From Torymus aiolomorphi (Eukaryota > Arthropoda > Insecta > Hymenoptera > Torymidae), in the NCBI GenBank assembly GCA_036365515.1, contig CM070873.1, forward strand, positions 218,042,876 through 218,106,875: a stretch of DNA of 64,000 bases. The letters are read 5' to 3'. The notes under the pieces were generated by a model. That model ran no database searches and was not told the DNA's origin. It worked only from the letters and a program-made list of their open reading frames with translations. Numbering within the stretch: position 1 is the stretch's first letter; each line of letters starts with the position of its first letter. The translations under genes were made by a program, and so were the position numbers. This document shows, piece by piece, positions 22,782 to 33,081 of the stretch.

Positions 22782-23813
22782 AATACGTAGTAATAATTAT
22801 TTATTTTTCGTTAAATAACTATTTAATTCCTAAAGGGTGTGAGAGACCCGGTAGTTGTCGGAGTGGCAGTCCTTCAATTGCGTAGGAATTCTTTGACCTC
22901 TCTCATTTATGTTTTAAGTTATATCATCTGTTTTTGGATCTACAAAGGTTCAAAGCCTTTTTTTGTCGCTTTCTGTGTGCGCGATTTTATAATTTTTGAA
23001 TTTTATCTTAGCTTATTGGAATTTAGGAGTGTAATTATATACTCAATTTTATTCGAATTCTCGTTAGAGAATTTCGAAAGTGACCTCGGCTATACGCGTA
23101 TATGTATTATTGGTCAACATTGTAGGATAGTTCTTCTTGTAGAACTATCTTTATGTATATAGATCTGAATATTATTTGACCCATGTTTATGATTGTTCTT
23201 CTCCTCGAAAGTCTAGAGTCGTTGAGAACTCGTTGAGGTCAAAATATTTCCGCCATAATACTTTTCGAATTTTGAGTTTTTGCATCTCTTTCTTTTGTTC
23301 GAAGTACAGTCTATAACAATTCTGACTGAGTTCACCAATGCATTTTGGTCTGTATATGGATTTGAGGTTTATTTTAATGTAGTTTCTTTGTACATAGTTT
23401 TGACTGACAACTTTGTGTCCTTGGATTTCCTCATTATCATTTTTGATAATGTAGGCTAATCTGGGTTTCATTTTTATCTTAAGAGTGTTTTCTGGTTCAT
23501 AGTTTTTAATTCAACTATTTTCCAGATTTCGCACTCTTACCTTAGCTTTAGGATATGATTTAGCCTTTTTGGCATGGTGACCTTTAATTTTATATATTTC
23601 GTTTTAATTTCTTCTTTTTCATTTTTAGTTAATAATTTTTTAGGTCCCTCTCAAATAAAGTCTTCGGTCTTATCCCGGCGCCTCTTAGTGGAGAGCGCGT
23701 CATTCAGTTGCTTTGTTTTTGAATCCCCCCCCCCCCTTTTGCTGGAGTTTCCGGTGCTGGGTATCCGAAAAATTCCTCGTCAATTTTCATGAGGACCGTC
23801 TTATTGTGATTTT
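22782..23813. other. Unassigned AT-rich stretch
   Basis: No product is recognised. Weak open frames on both strands (for example 23187-23471, minus) show no domain. A C10-12 homopolymer lies near 23729-23740. Confidence 0.3.
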
Positions 23814-24064
23814 GGGGGTGCGTCTACATAAGAGAAACAAGAAATGGTTTTCTGGTTTTTGTTCATCGTATCAGCGCAAGAGCACCGAGAGTGAGGGTTC
23901 ATACCAACGTCATAACATCAAAAATATTTAATAAAATATTCTGAAATTCGAGCTTAAGTTTTGTTATGTCGTTAGACAGTTGGTATGAACCCCTTCTCTC
24001 GCGCTGACACGATGGACAAAAACCAGAAAACCATTTCTTGTTTCTCTTATGTAGACGCACCCTC
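23814..24064. mobile_element. 251-bp foldback MITE
   Basis: Arms of about 100 bp begin GGGGGTGCGTCTACATAAG and end GTAGACGCACCCTC. They also share AACAAGAAATGGTTTTCTGG and GGTTCATACCAAC. The loop is AT-rich. No target duplication was recognised. Confidence 0.85.
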
Positions 24065-24578
24065 AGAGCTTTCCTTCTGGTTCAGTGCTGGGTTTTCATA
24101 CGTCACTTATCGACCAATTTACATAACCCATCCACTGTGGGGAGGAGACTCCCGCTTTATTAATTATCCGTGTCAATATTAATTTGCTATTATCAAGAGG
24201 ATCGACATACTGAGAGTACGGGTACATAATAATAATGCGGTGGTAACCCAAACACGGAACAAAAAAAAAAACCTTCGAGCAAAAGTGGCACATCTGGTGG
24301 ACGCTTTAGGAAATGTTCAAAGTTACACCTTCGTCTGCTTAATGCTTTGTCTAAATAAGGATCCATAACCTACGAAAAAAGAAAATAATACCCCATTTAA
24401 AAAAAAAGACAACCTCAATCAAAATCATGCATGCATAGACTGTTTTTCCACAATTATGTGGATGGGAGTATATGTTCTTCCGTAATTATGTGGAAAAATG
24501 TTACCTGTATATGCATGTATACATTCGTAGAATTTGAACTTGCCTCCATGTATCACGTGATGAAGGTATTACTTCGAA
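24065..24578. other. Non-coding spacer with one small hairpin
   Basis: The only structure seen is a short inverted repeat at about 24442-24508, where TTTTTCCACAATTATGTGGA is matched by ATTATGTGGAAAAATG. No gene was found. Confidence 0.4.
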
Positions 24579-24655
24579 TGTAGGGACTGCGATCTTCCCT
24601 CTCACTCTAACTGTGATTGTGGGGGAAGCGGCCATGTTGCGTACGGTGAGAAGCC

Positions 24656-25610
24656 CATAGAGGTATTATAGATAGAGCAGGGGAGACATAGGGCTGCCCG
24701 TAAGTGAAAATGTCTGAACGTTAGGGTGAATGTACATACGCCCCGCGCTACGCCTACGCCGCGCTGCGCGGTTCTCTGCTTGCGCTGGTACATCTATCAT
24801 TTTCATGGTTATGATCATGATTGAAGCCAAAATAAAAAAATTAGAAAAATGTATAATTTCATTAAAGTTATTGAAATTGTTAAAAAAATTAAAAAAAAGA
24901 AACAACAATCTTGCAGAAGGTGGTGGGTTCGACCACATTTAGCAATACCCCAAAGAAATATTCATAGTTAAATATTTTGCATTAAAAGATCATGAAGAGT
25001 TTTATAGATTTATTAACATGAGTTTTAATCAATTTCATCATTTATTTGAACTGGTTAAAGGGCATCCCATTATCGCCTAATTCCATCTTATTCATCAATA
25101 GCTGCATTTTCCAATGTTCTAATCAATTTTATAATTCATAGTATATCATATATCAATTGGGTCTTGTGTTTTCTTTCTCGGCTTAAAATACTTTTGTTCT
25201 TGAACTGTCGGCCGTCATCTAAACTATCCCTTCATTTATTTAACTTTTCATTTTGGAGCATATACACATCGTCCGTGATTTATAAATATCATAGACATGC
25301 AACTGCTCATTTTTTTTGTAAGAATATACGAATGGAACGGAACGGCAGAGCTAAGCTTCAGCGCAGCGGCAGCACGGCGCAGTACGGCGCGGCGCGGCGC
25401 AGCGCAGCGCGGCCTGCGCGGCGCTTATGTACATTCACCCTTAGAGAGAGAAGATTGCAGGACGTAGCTATCTCTCTCTTCACGCGCGCTGACGCTCCCT
25501 TTCTGCGCGCGAGTATAGAGAGACAGCTACTTCCCGCGATCTTCTCTCTCTGTTTAACTCTGCGACGGCCGGAGGCTTGACTTCCCTACTCTATCTATAA
25601 TACCTCTATG
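24656..25610. mobile_element. Foldback DNA transposon with 8-bp duplication, inside the solo LTR
   Basis: The inverted ends are CATAGAGGTATTATAGATAG and its inverse CTATCTATAATACCTCTATG. The LTR sequence GAGAAGCC is duplicated exactly at 24648-24655 and 25611-25618. An 8-bp target site fits hAT or P-type transposons. Its own sequence, outside the nested element, is non-coding, so it is non-autonomous. Confidence 0.88.
24724..25440 (+). mobile_element. PIF/Harbinger-like element nested in the foldback
   Basis: The ends are GGGTGAATGTACATA and TATGTACATTCACCC, flanked by TTA at 24721-24723 and 25441-25443, the 3-bp target of PIF/Harbinger. The subterminal regions are strikingly rich in GCGC. 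The interior around 24985-25065 encodes a piece resembling the N-terminal part of Harbinger transposases (EEFYRFINMSFNQFHHLFEL), followed by stops. It is an internally deleted, inactive copy. Confidence 0.85.
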
Positions 25611-25789
25611 GAGAAGCCGCCTGCGAGCGGCAGTCGTTGCTCAAGCATTAGAGTGTGCGAACATGTGTCCCCTGTACACCACCACAGTACTTCAATAAAC
25701 CTCCTAGTTACTGTTAATACTCCGACTCTCATTTCTCTCTCCTTTTCTATTCCTGGAATCCTGGAGAAAGTGGGGCTTAAATCCCCACA

Positions 25790-26587
25790 TGAAACTCGCA
25801 TGCACGCCATCTCGCGGGGCTCCGAGGCGCAGATATATAGGCAATATATTACATATGTGTAAAATTTCATCAAGAAACTATGATTTGAATTAAGGTTATT
25901 TAGTACAATTTTAAAAGGTTTTGAATTTAATATTGTAATCAATTATTTTGCAAATGAAATCACACGTTATATTATACACATAATTTAAAAATTAATAATT
26001 GTTAATCTTAATAAATAAATATAATTAGAATTGTGTCATAAATTGGTGTAATAATTTTAAATTTTAGCATTAAAAATGAGTTAAAGGAATCAGTAAATTA
26101 AGTTTGAGGAAGTCATGTGCCAATGAATTAGTAGCAGTTTTTTTATATATTTAAAAAAATCATTTTATGTTGTCACTCATACTTGCCTTTGGAGCGCTCC
26201 CACGCTCCTTGATGTTGTCATCTTAAACATTAAGCAACTTTTTGTGTATTCAGAATACGTTCATTTTTTCCAACTTAAATTTTTCATTGAAATAAATATT
26301 ATCTCTGAAATAGTACCTTTTTCAGCGCCTTTGAAAGATAACACATTTCCCAGTGCTTTTGTAAAATGGTCTCTTCTTATTATTATTATGTGACATCCAT
26401 GTAACGAATTATAAATTGTTACTAATCAGATTATAGGTATAAAAAGCAATATAATGTTATACCTATATATGTTGAATTGAAAATAAATATGTAAAAAAAG
26501 GTCATGTTAATTGTAACATTTCTTTAAAAAAAAAAAAAAAAAAATTTATTCCACCCTCAAAATGACATTTTCTGTCCAGGTATGCCA
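25790..26587. other. AT-rich spacer with a poly-A run
   Basis: No gene is seen. An A run at about 26525-26543 may mark the end of an unrecognised retroposon. A short inverted word (GGAGCGCTCC) lies near 26202. Confidence 0.4.
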
Positions 26588-26720
26588 TTAACCCTTTACG
26601 GCGCGGCAGTAAGTATACTTACTACCTAACTTAAATCGGGATTTTGTGTATATAGCGCTTAAAATTAAAGCTTTACATGGGGTTTTTTGCTTTTTTAGCT
26701 GTCTGAGATGTCAATGAACA

Positions 26721-26874
26721 GGCATGGTGTGGTTTGTGCACATAAGAATTATGCACATATTTATTGTGCACACTTTAGCATTGGAGTATACACATAGATA
26801 TAGATATACACCAATGCTAAAGTGTGCACAACAAATATGTGCATAATTCTTATGTGCACAAACCACACCATGCC
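26721..26874. mobile_element. Near-perfect 154-bp hairpin element with 8-bp duplication
   Basis: Arms of about 64 bp (GGCATGGTGTGGTTTGTGC to its inverse GCACAAACCACACCATGCC) enclose a loop of roughly 26 bp. AATGAACA is duplicated exactly at 26713-26720 and 26875-26882. The near identity of the arms suggests a recent insertion. The 8-bp site suits a hAT-type MITE. Confidence 0.9.
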
Positions 26875-27000
26875 AATGAACATATACCAATACAAAATTA
26901 TACTTTTGTATTGCCATTTTTTTATAATAGACAAGAAGGGCAAGGAAATGGCAATTTTTTCATAAAAAAATCGGTTTTGGAATTGCTGTTATACTTAGAA

Positions 27001-27400
27001 TCATCAAAATGTATTTCTAGGGGGTTTTTGGGGTCGCTAATTACGAATTTGAAGTCAAAATTTGAAAATCTACAAACCCAAGATGGCGGACCTATTTTCG
27101 GGATAAAATATTTTTTATTTTATATTTTTTCATCAAAATTATTATCCAGAGGTTTTTAGCGTCGGAGATTACGAATTTGAAGTTAGAAATTCAAAATCTA
27201 CAAATTCAAGATGGTGGAACAATATGGCGGACCTATTTTCGCGATAAAATATTTTTTTACTATATATTATTTCATCAAAATTGTCACCCAGGGATTTTTA
27301 GGGTCGCAGATTACGAACTCGAAGTTAGAAATTCAAAATCTACAAATCCAAGATGGCGGACAATATGATGGACCTATTTTCGGGATAAAATATTTTTATA
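27001..27400. repeat. Three tandem copies of a ~130-147 bp unit
   Basis: Each copy contains AAAATTCAAAATCTACAAA-like sequence, then AAGATGGCGGAC, CTATTTTCGGGATAAAATAT and TTTCATCAAAAT, followed by GGGTCG. They lie inside the TTAA element. Confidence 0.85.
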
Positions 27401-28002
27401 CCACTCTAACCTCAAAATCACAACTTTGATATGATTTTTCGGCGCTCGTGGTATAAAATACCGTTCGAAACTAGTGCGTAAGTCGATTATTTAGGTGGTG
27501 TGACTTCCTCACCCGTGTCGAAATGTACTATTTTACTGTATTTTTTCGTGATCAGCGACCCAAAAAAACTCCCAAGTAATAATTTTGGCCAAAAATATCG
27601 TTTTAAAAAACGGTGCTGTTATACTTACGACAGATCGATATACGAATTAAAATTTCTATGTATGTCGTATGATCTATGACCGATGGTCCAGTATACGTAT
27701 TCTATGTTTCGCTTTCCGGAATATAGAATACGTATTGAAATTTATTATTCTTAAGTTGGTCGCAGTTTGCGTACGCTATTTTCGTTACTGTATATTTAAG
27801 ATTTTCTTATACTCCAAGAAATTTGAAAGCTCTGTGAAGTGCGAGCACGTTGAAGTTAGTTTGCGTTTGTCTCTTGTCTTTATTATGATTCGCGACACAG
27901 CCGTATGTTTACCTTTGAGGCTTCGACTATACGTGTTTATTTCGGCGTCTCCGCAAACGCGTCATTGTAATTCTTACGGTGTTGGTGTAAATAACTAAAC
28001 GA

Positions 28003-29015
28003 TTAACTCCTCTAACCCTGATTTTTTTAGTTCAATTATATTTATTAGTTCAGTTAACAAAATTTTATTATCGTTCCTCCCCCCCTCTAACCCTGGTTTT
28101 TTATTTAGATTAATTTTCAGAATTTATTAAACAAATTTTATTATACCCTCCCCCCTCTAACCCTGGTTTTTTTAGATCAATTATATTTATTAGCAGTTGA
28201 CAAAATTTTATTATCACCCCCCCCCCCTAACCCTGGTTTTTTATTTAGATTAATTTTCAGAATTTATGAAACAAATTTTATTATCGGCGTTACTATATGT
28301 ACGACAGATTTGTCTACCGCGACAAAAATACTCATCGTTTCAGTAACGAGAATTTTGATATAACAGGCAAAAAAATAGTTTCCACACAAGAAAGAATATT
28401 ATTTCTTTAGTCAATTATCAAAAATATCGTACATTTTGAGGTTTGAAAATCTGTCGTACAAATAACGTTTTTAACACATCCATCGTAAAGTTCGTACTTT
28501 ACTACCGTGTACTTTTCACAAGAAAATAGTTTCCACACAAGAAGGAATATTATTATTTCTTTAGTCAATTACCAAATGTATGTAATTTTAAAAATTTTCA
28601 AGTATCCTTTCATCTATTAATACATGTTGTACATTTTTTGAGGTTAGGAAATCTGTCGTACATATAACAACGGCCTTTTATTATACCCTCCCCCCTCCAA
28701 CCCTGGTTTTTTTAGATCAGTTATATTTATTAGTTCAGTTAACAAAATTTTATTATCGTTCCTCCCCCCCTCTAACCCTGGTTTTTTATTTATATTAATT
28801 TCCATTATTAATTAAACAAATTTTATTATACCCTCCCTCCTCTAACCCTGGTTTTTTTAGTTCAATTATATTTATTAGTTCAGTTAACAAAATTTTATTA
28901 TCCCCCCCCCTCTAACCCTGGTTTTTTATTTAGATTAATTTTCAGAATTTATTAAACAAATTTTATTATACCCTCCCCCCTCTAACCCTGGTTTTTGTAG
29001 ATCAATTATATTACG
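28003..29015. repeat. Alternating two-monomer satellite array
   Basis: Two ~70-bp monomers alternate, both beginning CTCTAACCCTGGTTTTTT and ending in a C run. Form A continues TTTAGATCAATTATATTTA and ends CAAAATTTTATTATCGTTCC. Form B continues ATTTAGATTAATTTTCAGAA and ends TTTTATTATACCCTCC. About four monomers lie before, and about five after, a ~390-bp break (28287-28675) that carries TACGACAGAT words. The dimer period is about 140 bp, a higher-order arrangement. Confidence 0.85.
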
Positions 29016-29503
29016 ATTACGTACGATTTAAATGTTTTGATTGTGGCAAATTGAAATATTTAGATTTTTCAGTTTTTGAAATGTAAATTTTTAATAAAAG
29101 CAATTAGCATTTACATAAAACCAGCTTTTTAATAGACTTTACTTTATTACCAACTTGAAAATATAAAAATTCTATATTCCTATTCTATAATCCATGTATT
29201 CAATGTTTTCGCCCTCTATCGGTGATTTATGGTTGTCACGAATTTTCGTATACGGCCACTTTCTATGTTCTTCAACGTGCTCGCCACTACTCTTACGACA
29301 GATTTCTTCTGCTAGTTTTTCTTTATCCTTTTTAATATACAAAACGTTAAAATTTATGTTTTTTGAGGATAGATTATTGTTCCTCGCAATTAATATGTCT
29401 AATATGACCATATTTTGAAAATTTTTACGACAGATTACTATTTTTAATCATCTGTCGTAAGTATAACATCGCCCTTTAAAAAATGTACGCCGCAAAGGGT
29501 TAA

Positions 29504-30477
29504 GCTATTTACGCACTTTAGGCACTGAAAATAATGCGTCAAGTACTAATAATGGATACTAAAAAGTAATATTTGCAACAAGAGCGGCTCGCCAGCCACT
29601 CTTGTATTCGATCACTATCCATGCGTAAATTGTATGCACTATTTTAATATTTTACAAAAGTACATAAAAATAATACATTCAACAATAAACAAGTTTCTAA
29701 AATTTTTTTAAAGCACATGAATGCTATTGTTACATATACATATGGTACGAGTTCTCACTGGTAACACTATAATTAAAAAAATTCAGACAACATAACCCAT
29801 AAATTATTATTATTATAACATAAATGAAAGTTTTTATTTGATAGTAATAAAAATCTTTATTAAATTTAGTGAAATATTTTGTAAGTTAATAATTATGTGA
29901 AGTTACCAATTATAAGATGTAACAAATTTTAAACAATTTATTAAAATACTATTTTCAATTTCAAAGTAACATTATTAATAAACGTTTTTGCTCTCATGAT
30001 TTTTTTCATATTTGAGTTTTTTTATATAAACCATTAATATTAAAATCACAATGACTTCTGTAGTTACAGAAGTTTACAAGAGTTAGTAATTTTTGCTTAT
30101 ACATTCATTCATCATACAGCAAATAAGATAAGAAAAATGTGAAATATTTTAAATAAAACCACTTAAACGCGCATATACAATGAATACTTTCACCTTTCTT
30201 CATTCATCAGCAGAGTAAAATTTACTTTGTGAATTTAATGTCAGTCTCAAATTCAAAATATTTCAGAAAGTAAATTTTATCCCGATCCCCATTAATGCTT
30301 AATTAAATTTCAATAAAAACATTTTCTTATGTATACAGTAAATATAAAATAATTACAATAATAAAACATCAGCATAACCTCAATTGAGATACTAAAAGGT
30401 ACTCCAAGGCTTAATTTTGCCTGTAAAATTCATCTCCAATTGAGTCACTAGAAGGTTTTAATCCAAATTTTGCAATT
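29504..30477. other. AT-rich intergenic sequence and likely 3' UTR of the yippee-like gene
   Basis: Nothing coding is visible. The part near 30300-30477 is downstream of the minus-strand yippee stop and contains TTTATT-type poly-A signals in that orientation. Confidence 0.4.
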
Positions 30478-31227
30478 CTATATACTTTCTCCAATTCCAT
30501 CACTTTCTGTGATGAGAGCACGTTCCAAAATAACTTTTCCTTCTTTGTACTGTTGATTCTTATCTGTAGCAAATTCGTACATCCAGCCTAACTTGGCATC
30601 ACAATTTTTGCAACTCACATCTCGTACCATATGACGACCAGTCAACATTACTCTATCTTGTACCTCGCTGTAAAATAAATCAGAATTGACGAACGTTTTA
30701 TAGACTGCTTTTATAAATGTTAAGTGTTCGTACAATTCTGTATGTACATGTTTTTTACTGATTAAATGAAAATGTGAAAATATCAATTATAAAGAAATGA
30801 AAGACAACAAAAGTCATCGAATATTGCACTAAAATTGTATTTATAGCAAGCAAATCTATTATCTCGTCATATATACATATATTTATCAGTAAGTACGTTT
30901 TCGGACGTTTGAAAAAACATTTAAGCTAAAAACGATGGCGGGACAGCCTGCGGCCTTGGTTAGCAAATGTTCGATTTTTGCAAACCACAAAGAGTCGCAA
31001 TCTAACCATGTAGGGGCAGGCATGTGTGAAAAAGGAGTAATGATTTAGCAGGATATAGACACATACCTATATTTCAGGTTGACGACTTTGTTGAAGAGAA
31101 ACGCGCGGCCCGTGGCCCCGGTGAATCGCGTACTTATCAGCTGGTCTCGATTCGTCAAGTTTGTATCGCAGGAGGCGCACGAGAAAAGACGCGTCCCGCC
31201 GATGTGCTCGAGGAATATAACACCCAT
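30478..31227 (-). CDS. YPEL5: Yippee-like 5 protein, copy A
   Basis: Exon 1 is 31067-31227 and exon 2 is 30478-30667, with a GT-AG intron splitting a Ser codon; 116 aa, close to the usual 121. The yippee/Mis18-type zinc fold is intact: CASC near residue 20 and CKNC near residue 73. Conserved blocks are [55 protein letters not shown] and [12 protein letters not shown]. The YPEL5 type is known as a partner of the CTLH/GID E3 ubiquitin ligase complex and of RanBPM. The start was set at MGVIFLEH by the family N-terminus; an in-frame ATG lies 15 codons upstream. A paralogue follows at 33.1-34.0 kb on the same strand. Two DNA elements lie within 800 bp upstream. Confidence 0.93.
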
Positions 31228-31355
31228 TTTTGTTTTTACATTTGTACCCCGCAACAAGATACGCTGCAACACAACACCGATAGTCTGTTTTTCTTCTCGC
31301 TATTTTGCAGTTGTACCCGGGACGCACGCTCGCAAGATAGAGTAGTAGGTAGTAA

Positions 31356-31574
31356 GGGAGGAAATACAATAGGCGCCATATATGCTCTGCTCCGTGCCCT
31401 GCTCCGTGCTCTGCGTCGTCTGCGCCGTGGTATAAGCATTCAGCTGATTGGTTGATTCTAAGGTCGGGATGGGTGGAATCAACTAATCAGCTGAATGCTT
31501 ATACTACGGCGCAGACGGCGCAGAGCACGGAGCAGAGCACGGAGCAGAGCACGGCGCCTATTGTATTTCCTCCC
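31356..31574. mobile_element. 219-bp foldback with TAA duplication
   Basis: The ends are GGGAGGAAATACAATAGGCG and its exact inverse, flanked by TAA at 31353-31355 and 31575-31577, the TWA-type target of PIF/Harbinger. Long arms include repeated GAGCACGGAGCA words and GTATAAGCATTCAGCTGATT. It lies about 130 bp upstream of the yippee copy A start codon. Confidence 0.85.
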
Positions 31575-31582
31575 TAAGTATA

Positions 31583-31976
31583 GGCGGGGTCCACAAGCTT
31601 CCACGCCACGCACTATAATTTAAGTGTAAAATCGTTTTAGAGCAACCAGCAACCTTACCTTTGCAAGATGCTTATATACTGTGTTGCCAAACGTATTTTT
31701 CTGATTTTGAATCGGTAACGTAGAACCCTCAGGGCCCTTTCTACATATGTGTGTTCTGTCTGTTCTAGACAACTTCTCTCTGTCTGTTCTAGACAACTTC
31801 TCTCTGTCTGTCTCTGTCTTACATAAACGGAACAGATCTATCTGTCTTTGTCGGGAACACACAGAACACACATATGTAGAAAGGCCCCAGTAGAAACTTG
31901 GAATGCGGTGAAATGCGCGAACTACAGTCCGTTGCGATGTCAGTGGTGCGTGGCGTGGAAGCTTGTGGACCCCGCC
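31583..31976. mobile_element. DNA transposon with TA duplication hosting another MITE
   Basis: The ends are GGCGGGGTCCACAAGCTTCC and GGAAGCTTGTGGACCCCGCC, flanked by TA at 31581-31582 and 31977-31978 (Tc1/mariner-type). It carries the MITE at 31732-31888 and is otherwise non-coding. It begins 8 bp after the preceding element. Confidence 0.85.
31732..31888. mobile_element. GGCCTTTCTACATATGTG MITE, copy 1
   Basis: The inverted ends GGGCCCTTTCTACATATGTG and CACATATGTAGAAAGGCCCC enclose repeats of TCTGTCTGTTCTAGACAACT. A second copy with the same ends and interior is at 50761-50919. It is nested in the TA element. Confidence 0.85.
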
Positions 31977-32372
31977 TAAGGTTTGAAGCCATGCTTTAGT
32001 ATATCTATATATACCGTACTTGAGACCGACTCAGCGTCTATGAATTCGGGCCTCGCTTATGTAAACCACTTCCTTTTTTTTTAAATTAAATACTAAATTA
32101 ATATTTATTGAAAAGTATAATAAAAAATTGAAATAAAATTTAATTAAATCGTTTTAAGTAGAATTAGACTAGTAAAGTCTTTATAACATTATCTTGGGTA
32201 CATAGAAAACTAAAAATAAAAAGTATATTTTTAAAATATAAATTTTACTATACCCTACTCACAAAATAGTACATTACGCAACTAGTGCGTAAGCGTCATT
32301 TTTGTACGGGTATTGTTTGTCGCCCGAGCGAAGCGAGGACAAAGATTACTGGCTTTCGTACGTGTTGCGTTT
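31977..32372. other. AT-rich spacer
   Basis: No gene is seen. A short ACTAGTGCGTAA word near 32281 belongs to the same motif family as the following foldback. Confidence 0.4.
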
Positions 32373-32601
32373 ACTATTTTTTATAACTGAGCGCGTGAAA
32401 CTCTACGTTAAATGCCTGTTCAGCGTGCGTAAAGTATCCAGACTTCTTTCACGAGTGCGTGAAGAACTCACTTTACGCACTACTTCACGCACCGAGTGCG
32501 TAAAGTAAACACTTTACGCACTAGTGAAAAAAGGGGGTACTTTACGCACGCTAAACAGGCATCTAAAGTCGAGTTTTACGCACTCAGTTATAAAAAATAG
32601 T
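32373..32601. mobile_element. Foldback reiterating GTGCGTAAAG
   Basis: The arms start ACTATTTTTTATAACTGAG and end CTCAGTTATAAAAAATAGT, with AAATGCCTGTT and AACAGGCAT further in. The centre is a run of GTGCGTAAAGT, ACTTTACGCACT, TTCACGCACC and AGTGCGTGAAG variants in both orientations. Confidence 0.8.
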
Positions 32602-32971
32602 ATTCATACTATTTTTAAAACCTTCAAGATGTGTAAATAGGTTGTTATTATTTTTTTAGTTGTTTAATGAATAACATTGCAATCTGTATACTTTTTGACA
32701 ATCTATTATTTATTATCTGCGTAATAGAAATGGCAGGTCAAATATGTACTTTGAATACTTTAAGTAGAAAATTAATCTTTCATTACATCGATAGAATATT
32801 TATGTGGTGCTTAATTTCAGTTGAAGATGAACACATGTATTATAATATATGATACTACTCTTCTTCAGTGAAATTTTATCCAAAGCACTTTGAGAGCAGT
32901 CTTATTTTTAGTAATGTACATACCGTTTATAGCCTTACTGTTATTCTAACATATTTTCTAATTTTCTTTAG

Positions 32972-32974
<3 letters not shown>

Positions 32975-33014
<40 letters not shown>
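32975..33014. repeat. (TA)n microsatellite
   Basis: About 40 bp of TA dinucleotides, downstream of yippee copy B. Confidence 0.9.
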
Positions 33015-33015
<1 letters not shown>

Positions 33016-33081
33016 ATCTACATTACATAGTTAACAAAATAATAAAATATTTTTCACTCTAGTGTCCTGGTAAATTAATTA

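Larger units (their letters stand above)
24579..25789 (+). mobile_element. Solo LTR of the gypsy family at 60.8 kb, interrupted by nested elements
   Basis: The LTR starts TGTAGGGACTGCGATCTTCC at 24579 and ends ATCCCCACA at 25789. Once the insert is removed it is about 248 bp, close to the 242-bp LTR of the Ty3/gypsy element on the minus strand at 60753-60994. The shared parts include GGGGGAAGCGGCCATGTTGC, GCCTGCGAGCGGCAGTCGTT and TCAATAAACCT (poly-A signal). CGAA before and TGAA after may be a decayed 4-bp target duplication. No internal gypsy sequence is present. Confidence 0.82.
26592..29499. mobile_element. 2.9-kb TTAA-flanked piggyBac-like non-autonomous element
   Basis: TTAA at 26588-26591 and 29500-29503 flanks ends CCCTTTACGGCGCGG and GTACGCCGCAAAGGG. 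No transposase is readable. The interior is built from repeats: a hairpin at 26721-26874, three copies of an AAGATGGCGGAC-containing unit (27.0-27.4 kb), and two blocks of an alternating satellite (28.0-29.0 kb). Several copies of TACGACAGAT or its inverse ATCTGTCGTA lie at about 27626, 28316, 28450, 28655, 29295, 29428 and 29450, two of them close to the right end. A short minus-strand frame at 29172-29411 has no recognisable product. Confidence 0.75.

Noticed and set aside
26721..26874. microRNA precursor
   Set aside because: The stem is too long and too perfect, and the 8-bp target duplication marks a transposon.
29172..29411. Minus-strand 79-codon frame inside the TTAA element
   Set aside because: No recognisable domain and no supporting exon structure. 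Could be a transposase remnant, but I cannot support it.
31236..31482. Arg/Ala-rich frames over the foldback upstream of yippee copy A
   Set aside because: They follow the GAGCACGGAGCA repeats and occur on both strands.
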